Assembly (NCBI GenBank): GCA_030527765.1
Contig: JAUNAE010000277.1
Location: 1 to 5,097 of the forward strand
Source: Eubacteriales bacterium
GTDB lineage: Bacteria; Bacillota_A; Clostridia; Lachnospirales; Lachnospiraceae
Reading direction: 5' to 3'
DNA length: 5,097 nucleotides
In this document: positions 1 through 5,097 of the stretch, one piece after another
How the letters are laid out: each line of letters begins with the position of its first letter
Numbering within the stretch: the stretch's first letter is position 1
Program-made: the position numbers and the translations under genes
The notes under the pieces: generated by a model
What the model was told of the DNA's origin: nothing
The model's database searches: none
Seen by the model: the letters and a program-made list of their open reading frames with translations, nothing else

Positions 1-10
1 CATTTTGAGA

Positions 11-14
11 GGAG
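11..14 (+). promoter_or_regulatory. Ribosome binding site of the broken phosphatase gene
   Basis: GGAG lies 8 bases before the ATG at 23-25, within a purine-rich leader. The good spacing supports the ATG as a real former start codon and not a chance match. The promoter would lie left of the window. Confidence 0.6.
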
Positions 15-22
15 AAAAAATT

Positions 23-64
23 ATGACTAGAGTACTTTTCGTGTGCCACGGCAGGTCAGTGTGA
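23..64 (+). pseudogene. 5' fragment of a low-molecular-weight protein tyrosine phosphatase gene
   Basis: The frame reads MTRVLFVCHGRSV and then stops at TGA (62-64). VLFVCHG is the classical start of low-molecular-weight tyrosine phosphatases (arsenate-reductase-like fold), whose catalytic P-loop is C-x5-R, usually CHGNICRS followed by PMAE. Here the catalytic cysteine (residue 8) is kept, but the chain goes from CHG straight to RS, so the loop is broken, and the remaining roughly 140 residues of a normal family member are absent. A ribosome binding site precedes the ATG. The match ends abruptly near base 52. The following RS may be chance, or a 9-base loss of the NIC codons followed by unrelated DNA. 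The simplest reading is that a mobile element entered this gene and that the left edge is the host side of the junction. The fragment is short, so the identification rests on about ten residues. Confidence 0.55.
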
Positions 65-216
65 CTACTACATGAACCTTTGGGAACATCGGCAATACAC
101 GGCAAGATATGCCGGAAATCCTTGAAAATACTACTCGTATTACTACTTAGGCACATACCCGATTTGCCGTATTTTGCAAAGGTTTGCGGGATAATCCTTA
201 GTAGTAATGGACTACT
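64..216. repeat. Five-copy ACTACT repeat cluster (possible recombinase arm sites)
   Basis: ACTACT occurs at 64-69, 130-135, 142-147 and 211-216 on the plus strand, and at 200-205 on the minus strand (read as AGTAGT). Less than 0.1 copy would be expected by chance in about 150 bases on both strands. Two pairs have near-helical spacing: 130 to 142 (12 bases) and 200 to 211 (11 bases). Flanking bases are partly shared, as in TTACTACTTAG at 140-150 and GGACTACTTAC at 209-219. The arrangement resembles paired protein-binding sites more than a CRISPR or a tandem repeat. Confidence 0.6.
139..208. repeat. 13-bp inverted repeat around a hairpin-rich spacer
   Basis: ATTACTACTTAGG (139-151) and CCTTAGTAGTAAT (196-208) are reverse complements at 12 of 13 positions, separated by 44 bases. 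The spacer holds smaller pairings: TTTGC (163-167) with GCAAA (176-180), and CCCG (158-161) with CGGG (187-190). It could fold as a cruciform or serve as two facing binding sites. The arms carry copies of the ACTACT motif. Confidence 0.55.
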
Positions 217-250
217 TACAGACGAAAAATCGATGCTCGAATAAAATGTT

Positions 251-286
251 AACGGCCACATCGGAGGTGATTCCGGTGTGGCCGTT
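251..286 (-). terminator. Rho-independent terminator of the hsd operon
   Basis: Bases 251-265 pair with 272-286 in a 15-bp stem (one G-U pair) closed by a 6-base loop. The outer ten pairs, AACGGCCACA with TGTGGCCGTT, are perfect. Read on the minus strand, the stem begins four bases after the hsdR stop codon and is followed by AACATTTTATT, a moderately T-rich tail. On the plus strand the following TCCTTATG is a poor tail, so the minus strand is preferred. The stem could still slow plus-strand transcription arriving from the phosphatase promoter before it runs antisense into hsdR. Confidence 0.85.
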
Positions 287-289
287 TCC

Positions 290-3200
290 TTATGCTACGG
301 ACTGGTAGCGAGTGTATACATATTCGTAAATTCTCTGACGGTACATGGAGATGCTGAGTTCATCGTAGCACTCAGGCAGTTCTGCCCACAGGGTGTCACG
401 GATCAGATTATCTACTGCAGCCTTGGTTTCCTGCTTATCTGTCCAGTGGTCAAGCTCAGAGATCTTTGCTTTGATTTTCTGGAGCAGGTCTGCTGCAACC
501 TCCTTCAGTTTCTTAATATCGTTCTTGCTGAGATCGTCCCGGAACAGCATGTCATATAAGGAGAGTTCCTCATCACTGGTGAATCCCTCACGAGCATAAC
601 GCTGTTCTTCCTCATTCATCTGGTTTGCTAGATCCATCAGATCCATGAAGGTCTTCTCGATGGTGGCTCTGTCCTGTTCGCTGTTATAGGCTTCGATGAT
701 CGCCTGATAGCGCTCGTAGTAGTTGATACGGTCAGGATTAGTAAAGAGCATTCCATCCAGCTTCTGGCGGATCACTTCCTCCAGATCACGCATTACCAGA
801 TTCTTTTTCTTCACCTTAGCAAACTCTCTGCGGAGCAGGTCAAAGTCAATTGCACTGATATCAAACCGGCGTGGTTCCTCACGTACCATAGAAGGTGTGT
901 GCTGAATCTCTACATAGGTGCTGATGATTCCATTGATTTCGATCATTAGGTCTGTGGTATTGATATGCTTGCGCTTCTTCTGCAGTTCTGCATAGATCGC
1001 TGCAATGGCTTCATACTGCTTGCGCGTGTGGCCGGTGATGTCCTCACGGTCTGTGTACTTCATCAGGCGGTTCAGCTCGGAAGCATAGGTGCAATAGGTC
1101 TTCTTATCCTCAATAGAGCCACAGACAGCATTGGCAGCTTCCTGCAGGTAGGACAGCTTCATAAAGTCATAAGCACCAATGAGCATTTCCAGATCAAAAT
1201 CATTCTCAGACAGGAAGGCATCTGCCTTGTTGATCGTTTCAATAATACGAGCGATCAGCTCATCCTTATCTACGGTAGGATCGGTTCCACCACCTCCACC
1301 AACATTTGCGGTATAGTCGGCAAGTGCTTTTCTCAGAGCTTTGACGATACCGATGTAATCGATGATCAGGCCGTTGCTCTTGCCCTCAGCCACACGGTTT
1401 GCGCGTGCGATTGTCTGCATGAGCGTGTGGGCTTTCAGTGGTTTATCAAGATACAGGCAGCTCAGGCACTTTACATCGAAGCCGGTGAGCCACATAGCAC
1501 AGACAAAGACAACACGGAGCGGATTCTTGGAATCTTTGAATTCCTTATCCAGTTCACGCTTTTCCATCTTAGTTCTGTGGTATTTGATATCCAGATCCCA
1601 TTTCTTGAAGGTCTGAATTTCATTCTGTTCCTGACTGATGACAACAGCCATCTCTGTTTCCTGCATCCATTTCAGTTTGCGCTCCAGTTCCTGCGCTTCC
1701 TGCTGGGAGGCAGATTTGATCTGCTGTTTCAGTTTCTTGATTTCCTCTTTCCAGTATTCCTGCACGTAGTTGTACATACGAACACAGGTCACCTTATTCA
1801 GGCATACGAACATAGCCTTACCGCTTGTCCAGAGGTCGGAGTAGTGACTCACAAAGTCGCGAGCGATGGATTTGAGTCTCGGCTCGGCTGTGAGTAAGTG
1901 TATCTCCTTAGCAAATTCTGCTTCCAGCTTGTCCTGCTGATCCACATCAAGATCTGCATTCTCGATGGCATCCAGAATCTGATTGGTAATCTCCGGATTG
2001 TGGAGGTCAACGATTTTCTCTCCACGATTCTCATAATAAAGAGGAACGGTTGCACCGTCCTCAACAGCTCTCTTGAAGTCGTAGACAGAAACGTAACCAC
2101 CAAAGGTACGTGCGGTAATATTGTCACTGGAGAGCAGCGGAGTACCGGTAAATCCGATACGGGCAGCAGTCGGCAGTAACTTCATCATGTTATCGGCAAA
2201 GATACCATACTGGCTTCTGTGAGCCTCATCGGACATGATGATAATATCGTGATCCGGATAGATCGGCTCTGCATCCGACTTATTGAACTTCTGAATCAAG
2301 GTAAAGATAAAGCTCGGATTGCCCTGCAATTTGCGAACAAGGTCATCACCACTAGAGGCAATAAACTGAGAAGCCTTTGTCTTTCCCAGAAGTCCACAGT
2401 TTTCAAAGGTATCGCTGATCTGTGAGTTCAATTCTTCACGGTCGGTTAGAACGACAAAGGTTGGTGATCCTTCAAACTTCCGGCGCACCTTCTGCGCTAA
2501 GAACACCATGGAATAACTCTTTCCGGAGCCCTGTGTATGCCAGAACACACCCAGCTTACCGTCATTTAGCTTACGGGCAGCATAGGCTTTCATGGCCTCG
2601 TTGACACCAAGGTACTGATGGTTACGAGCGAGGATCTTTGCCGTGTGGCCACCGGAGTGGTCATAGAGGATAAAGTTCTCGAAAAGGTCTAAGAAGTTCT
2701 CCTTCCGGCAGATGCCTCGAAGCATCGTCTCTAAAGCAACACTACCTTGATCTTCCTCAGCCAGACGTTTCCACTCATGGAAGAATTCATATTTGCTTCC
2801 AAGGGTTCCGACCTTAGCTTCTGTACCATTGGACAGCATCAGGAATGCATTGTAATAGAACAGATGTGGAATGGTGTCCTGGTAATCGGTATAGTTGTCA
2901 TCGTAGGCATTCTGGACGTCTACAGTATTTTTCTTCAGTTCCACGAACAGGAGAGGAATACCATTCACAAAACCTACGATGTCCGTACGTCTGCGGTACA
3001 GATCTCCATGGATCTTCAATTCCTTAATGGCAAGGAAGTAGTTGCTGTTCGGATGTTGAAAATCAAGAACAGCAGCTTTCTTCGTTTCCGTCTGACCGTT
3101 TGGCTTCTTCACAGTCACAGGGATTCCATCGCGAATGAGGAAATACTTTTCTTCATTCACCTGCAGAAGAGATGAGGTGGAAAGTCTGTGTTCCAGTGTT

Positions 3201-3430
3201 TTCTGGGCCTCAGATATTTGATTTTCTGTAATCCAGGGATTGAGCTTTTTCAGAGCATCTCGGAAGTAGCGTGTGAGCAGAATATCACGATAGCTCTCAC
3301 GACCAAAGGTACCATTCTTGCCGAGAACTTCTGTGTTGTATGCGAACTTCACATCCCAGCCCAGTTCATTCTGGAGCAGATTACCGGCACTTTCCTGCAC
3401 GAGGATATTTTCGGAATAATCATAGCTCAT
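290..3430 (-). CDS. hsdR: Type I restriction enzyme, restriction/translocase subunit HsdR
   Basis: A 1046-residue cytoplasmic subunit that joins the HsdM-HsdS methyltransferase, pumps DNA using ATP and cuts unmethylated DNA far from the recognition site. The N-terminal PD-(D/E)xK nuclease shows D150 and E164-L-K166. The usual downstream Q-xxx-Y appears as N179-YTD-Y183. The superfamily 2 motor follows: Walker A TQGSGKS (K304), DEAH box 401-404, TGTP 428-431, motif V around LTGFD (648-652), and motif VI QTIARANR (672-679). A charged, probably coiled-coil insert (about 558-592) lies in the second motor lobe. A GGGGG linker (711-715) precedes the helical C-terminal region (about 720-1046), which in this family contacts the methyltransferase. 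Length is normal (EcoR124I-like, about 1040), and all catalytic motifs are present with no frameshift, so it looks functional. The start is fixed by AAAGGAGGTG 7 bases upstream. It is the last gene of the operon, 15 bases after hsdS, and ends at a strong terminator. Confidence 0.97.
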   Translation of the reverse strand: MSYDYSENILVQESAGNLLQNELGWDVKFAYNTEVLGKNGTFGRESYRDILLTRYFRDALKKLNPWITENQISEAQKTLEHRLSTSSLLQVNEEKYFLIRDGIPVTVKKPNGQTETKKAAVLDFQHPNSNYFLAIKELKIHGDLYRRRTDIVGFVNGIPLLFVELKKNTVDVQNAYDDNYTDYQDTIPHLFYYNAFLMLSNGTEAKVGTLGSKYEFFHEWKRLAEEDQGSVALETMLRGICRKENFLDLFENFILYDHSGGHTAKILARNHQYLGVNEAMKAYAARKLNDGKLGVFWHTQGSGKSYSMVFLAQKVRRKFEGSPTFVVLTDREELNSQISDTFENCGLLGKTKASQFIASSGDDLVRKLQGNPSFIFTLIQKFNKSDAEPIYPDHDIIIMSDEAHRSQYGIFADNMMKLLPTAARIGFTGTPLLSSDNITARTFGGYVSVYDFKRAVEDGATVPLYYENRGEKIVDLHNPEITNQILDAIENADLDVDQQDKLEAEFAKEIHLLTAEPRLKSIARDFVSHYSDLWTSGKAMFVCLNKVTCVRMYNYVQEYWKEEIKKLKQQIKSASQQEAQELERKLKWMQETEMAVVISQEQNEIQTFKKWDLDIKYHRTKMEKRELDKEFKDSKNPLRVVFVCAMWLTGFDVKCLSCLYLDKPLKAHTLMQTIARANRVAEGKSNGLIIDYIGIVKALRKALADYTANVGGGGGTDPTVDKDELIARIIETINKADAFLSENDFDLEMLIGAYDFMKLSYLQEAANAVCGSIEDKKTYCTYASELNRLMKYTDREDITGHTRKQYEAIAAIYAELQKKRKHINTTDLMIEINGIISTYVEIQHTPSMVREEPRRFDISAIDFDLLRREFAKVKKKNLVMRDLEEVIRQKLDGMLFTNPDRINYYERYQAIIEAYNSEQDRATIEKTFMDLMDLANQMNEEEQRYAREGFTSDEELSLYDMLFRDDLSKNDIKKLKEVAADLLQKIKAKISELDHWTDKQETKAAVDNLIRDTLWAELPECYDELSISMYRQRIYEYVYTRYQSVA

Positions 3431-3437
3431 GGTGTTT

Positions 3438-3447
3438 CACCTCCTTT
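3438..3447 (-). promoter_or_regulatory. Near-perfect Shine-Dalgarno site of hsdR
   Basis: Reads AAAGGAGGTG on the minus strand, 7 bases before the hsdR ATG (3428-3430). Its first bases overlap the hsdS TAA stop (3446-3448), so ribosomes finishing hsdS arrive on it. It decides the hsdR start and predicts efficient, possibly coupled, translation. Confidence 0.85.
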
Positions 3448-4621
3448 ACACTTCAATTTCTCCGCTCATGAGTTTAGGTAATAAACGGTCACGGGCTTCT
3501 GTTAGTTTTATATTTTGAAAAGCAAGATTTTTTATTCTATCAGTTACCATATGGAGAAACTTTTCAAATTCATTTCCTATTTCTGAAGGTGGAATAAGGA
3601 TCGAATATTGTTGCATCTGTTTCCAATCAGCTCTTGGCATTTTCGCACCTTCCTTGCAATTTTGATAGGTGTAGTTTACGAATGCTTCGCTAGAAACAGT
3701 CATTAAAATGTATCCCCATAATGCCTCTTGAGGCAAAATTACAATAGTATCGGTAGATGTTATTCCGCTATTAAGTGCAAAACCTACCTTGTGGAAATAT
3801 GGACGTATTTTTCCAAAGAGGATATCTTTTTCCTGATACTTATATTTGGAACTATTCACATCTGATGAATCGCCCCAAGTACTCAAACAAATATCTTTTC
3901 TTGGAATATGTTCAAGCCCGATATATGGTAATCCACTGGGAATCTGCTCCGGCTTGAGGGATTCTTTTCTAAGTTTACACACACTTCCTAAGGTAGATGT
4001 TTTCCATCCTTCCGGTACACCATCAATTATTTCCACGTCCTCAGATTCCGGAAAACGTAAATCAACAAACCATTCCTTATAAAGACGCTGTGCAGCTTCC
4101 TCAAGGAGCTTGATCTGCTTTTGGTTATTTTCAATGAGATCATCATAGGAAGATAAAATATTAGCAATTTTATCTTGAGTATCTCTATCCGGTAAATCTA
4201 CAGTGAGATTTCTAATTACCGGAATATTAACATGTGCAACAGTAGCACCGTTTGCTGTTCCCAGTAATTCATATTGTTGCTGGGGCGCTAACAAATAATA
4301 TACCAGAAATTCAGGAGATACTTTTTGTGAATCTGGTCGTATTAAAACGGTTCTCTGCCCTAGACATACTTCTTGTCCAGATCTGATTAGGGCGGCATTT
4401 CCAGCGGGTGCTTCGCGTGCAAAGATAATATCGTTCTCTTTGGGAATTGCTCTTGCATTTCGTTTATCGTAGGTATCTTTGGAAACTCTATGAACACCTT
4501 CGAGAATTAGTCGTCCTTTACCTATATTGGGTGTTCGTATTAGTGGATAACCGTTTCCTTCATCTTTAGCAGTAGAGTGAGGACAATCAACGATTAGTTC
4601 GCATATTTCTTGTAATGTCAT
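3446..4621 (-). CDS. hsdS: Type I restriction-modification specificity subunit HsdS
   Basis: A 391-residue DNA-recognition subunit that sets the two-part target sequence for both methylation and restriction. It has the standard circular layout. The first target-recognition domain (about 1-145) contains LIRTPNIGKG and a DIIFAREAP/GQRTVLIRP core. A helical spacer (about 146-190) carries DTQDKIANILSSYDDLIENN and LLEEAAQRLYKEWF. The second recognition domain (about 203-343) contains GWKTSTLGSV, DILFGKIRPYFHKVG and GITSTDT. A C-terminal helical repeat (about 344-391) ends in RLLPKLMSGEIEV. Length is normal and there is no frameshift. The start has AAGGGAG 9 bases upstream, and that site lies in the end of the preceding small gene. 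The target sequence cannot be read from the protein by eye. Base composition is lower than hsdR: by hand count, 3481-3600 is about 32% GC against 55% at 2521-2580, which fits exchange of recognition domains. No second or inverted hsdS piece is in the window, so phase variation cannot be judged. Confidence 0.96.
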   Translation of the reverse strand: MTLQEICELIVDCPHSTAKDEGNGYPLIRTPNIGKGRLILEGVHRVSKDTYDKRNARAIPKENDIIFAREAPAGNAALIRSGQEVCLGQRTVLIRPDSQKVSPEFLVYYLLAPQQQYELLGTANGATVAHVNIPVIRNLTVDLPDRDTQDKIANILSSYDDLIENNQKQIKLLEEAAQRLYKEWFVDLRFPESEDVEIIDGVPEGWKTSTLGSVCKLRKESLKPEQIPSGLPYIGLEHIPRKDICLSTWGDSSDVNSSKYKYQEKDILFGKIRPYFHKVGFALNSGITSTDTIVILPQEALWGYILMTVSSEAFVNYTYQNCKEGAKMPRADWKQMQQYSILIPPSEIGNEFEKFLHMVTDRIKNLAFQNIKLTEARDRLLPKLMSGEIEV

Positions 4622-4625
4622 AATG

Positions 4626-4832
4626 TCACTCTCCCTTCAATTTATGAAACTGCTTTTTCCAAGCTCTTGAAGGCGAAGTGCAGATTCCATCATCTCGAAC
4701 ATATGCACATACCTCAGGGATACCATTGTTTTTACATATATCAGGATTATTTGCTCTACAGCCTTTTGTCTGCACTTCAGAATCTAATTCACTTAATGGT
4801 GCGCTAAAGGCAATCTTAATCATATCTTTCAT
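4626..4832 (-). CDS. Small four-cysteine protein of unknown function within the hsd operon
   Basis: A 68-residue protein I cannot assign to a named family. It lies between hsdM and hsdS. Its ATG overlaps the hsdM stop (ATGA, 4829-4832) and its own stop is 4 bases before the hsdS start. AAGGAG (4841-4846) sits 8 bases before its ATG, so translation is well supported; the inner Met at codon 4 is less well spaced. Four cysteines occur at almost even intervals: C25-x7-C33-x8-C42-x8-C51. A basic, aromatic tail (SRAWKKQFHKLKG) follows. There is no signal peptide or membrane segment, so it is probably cytoplasmic. Four regular cysteines in a short chain suggest a small metal-binding (zinc or iron-sulphur) module, and the basic tail could bind nucleic acid or a partner. 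That is inference; the spacing is wider than the CxxC pairs of common zinc ribbons. Its fixed position suggests a role in assembly or control of the methyltransferase or endonuclease. Confidence 0.85.
   Translation of the reverse strand: MKDMIKIAFSAPLSELDSEVQTKGCRANNPDICKNNGIPEVCAYVRDDGICTSPSRAWKKQFHKLKGE
4631..4637 (-). promoter_or_regulatory. Ribosome binding site of hsdS inside the small gene
   Basis: AAGGGAG on the minus strand lies 9 bases before the hsdS ATG and falls within the last codons (LKGE) of the small gene. Translation of the small gene therefore passes through the hsdS initiation site, which can couple the two. Confidence 0.75.
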
Positions 4833-5097
4833 AGTCCCATCTCCTTCATATTCTGTGAGATGGTATCCATCAGATCATTGGACTCAGCCTGCAGAGACAG
4901 AAGCTCTTTATGAATCTCTGCCATTCGTTCTTCAAAGTCCACACCGTCATCTTCGATTGGAGCCACACCGACATATGCTCCCGGTGTTAGTGACCAGCCT
5001 TTTTCTTCAATTTCAGCAATTGTGGCAGCTTTGCAAAGGCCAAGAACATCCTTGTATTCTCCATTACCGAATTTCTCATAGAGCCAATGCGCCTCTT
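4829..5097 (-). CDS. hsdM: Type I DNA methyltransferase subunit HsdM, C-terminal end (partial)
   Basis: The frame is open from the right edge to a TGA at 4829-4831 and gives the last 88 residues. The tail reads WLYEKFGNGEYKDVLGLC, then EIEEKGWSLTPGAYVGVAP, EDDGVDFEERM and finally MKEMGL. WSLTPGxYVGV followed by an acidic DDGVDFEERM helix is the characteristic end of HsdM, the N6-adenine methyltransferase subunit that pairs with HsdS. The S-adenosylmethionine-binding and NPPF/NPPY catalytic motifs lie outside the window, so activity cannot be judged. The C-terminal helices of HsdM normally pack against the HsdS spacer helices. Its stop overlaps the start of the four-cysteine gene by four bases, and the small gene's Shine-Dalgarno site is inside the hsdM end, so the two are probably translationally coupled. 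Confidence 0.93.
   Translation of the reverse strand, partial: EAHWLYEKFGNGEYKDVLGLCKAATIAEIEEKGWSLTPGAYVGVAPIEDDGVDFEERMAEIHKELLSLQAESNDLMDTISQNMKEMGL
4841..4846 (-). promoter_or_regulatory. Ribosome binding site of the small four-cysteine gene
   Basis: AAGGAG on the minus strand lies 8 bases before the ATG at 4830-4832, inside the last codons of hsdM. It is the best evidence that the 68-residue frame is translated, and it picks the first Met over the Met at codon 4. Confidence 0.75.

Larger units (their letters stand above)
41..219. other. Candidate attachment-site end of an integrated mobile element
   Basis: This stretch runs from the broken phosphatase codons to just before the hsd terminator and has no credible gene. 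It holds five ACTACT motifs in two orientations, a 13-bp inverted repeat (139-151 with 196-208) and several CGGCA copies, one of them at the end of the phosphatase match (49-53). Clustered short repeats beside a truncated target gene are typical of the att ends of elements moved by tyrosine recombinases, where arm-type and core-type sites sit together. No integrase or excisionase is in the window and the other end is not visible, so the crossover point cannot be set. Alternatives are a decayed insertion sequence end or a regulatory repeat region. Confidence 0.4.

Noticed and set aside
64..216. CRISPR array from the repeated ACTACT motifs
   Set aside because: The repeats are 6-11 bases long, irregularly spaced and in both orientations, without uniform spacers.
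65..250. Continuation of the phosphatase gene by frameshift
   Set aside because: None of the three plus frames here shows the expected RSPMAE or later family motifs, so this is unrelated DNA and not a simple frameshift.
278..559. Plus-strand frame starting inside the terminator stem
   Set aside because: It begins at GTG within the hairpin, lacks a proper ribosome binding site and overlaps the well-supported C-terminal end of HsdR.
1281..1301. GGGGG run in HsdR as a repeat-mediated phase-variation tract
   Set aside because: The codons mix GGT and GGA, so there is no long simple-sequence DNA tract. It reads as a flexible linker between the motor and the C-terminal helices.
965..1897. A 310-codon open frame on the plus strand, antisense to hsdR
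   Set aside because: It lies wholly within hsdR, whose motifs run unbroken through the same bases. Its product is low-complexity, rich in Leu, Ile and Phe, with no recognisable domain, as expected of an antisense shadow.
1849..2127. Minus-strand 92-codon frame within hsdR
   Set aside because: It is another frame of the motor-domain coding region, with no ribosome binding site and no family features.
3446..4621. Phase-variable (shuffling) specificity gene
   Set aside because: No partial second hsdS, inverted repeat pair or recombinase gene is visible beside it in this window. Flanking sequence would be needed to claim it.

Overview
The window carries the 3' part of a type I restriction-modification (hsd) operon on the minus strand. 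To its left is a short non-coding stretch that looks like the end of an integrated mobile element. Strong AGGAGG-type ribosome binding sites, moderate GC and the Hsd protein sequences suggest a Gram-positive Firmicute of the class Clostridia, possibly Lachnospiraceae or a relative. This placement is judged from sequence character, not from a database search.

Layout in transcription order, right to left: the C-terminal end of hsdM (DNA methyltransferase; the rest lies beyond the right edge), a 68-residue four-cysteine protein I cannot name, hsdS (specificity subunit), hsdR (1046-residue restriction/translocase subunit), and a strong rho-independent terminator (251-286) four bases after the hsdR stop. 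The genes are packed tightly: a 4-base ATGA overlap between hsdM and the small gene, a 4-base gap to hsdS, and a 15-base gap to hsdR. Each of the three downstream genes has its own good Shine-Dalgarno site, so they are probably one transcript. HsdM and HsdS would form the site-specific methyltransferase. HsdR would join it to make the ATP-driven translocating endonuclease. The small protein is the least explained part of the operon.

The left 250 bases are different. A ribosome binding site and start codon open a reading frame with the exact beginning of a low-molecular-weight protein tyrosine phosphatase. It is cut after the catalytic Cys-His-Gly and stops after 13 codons. The next 155 bases hold five copies of ACTACT (four forward, one reversed), a 13-bp inverted repeat and repeated CGGCA motifs. 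This is what one expects of a recombinase-bound attachment end of an integrative element that entered the phosphatase gene and carries the hsd operon as cargo. The phosphatase match and the repeats are seen directly; the attachment-site reading is inference, since no integrase lies in the window.
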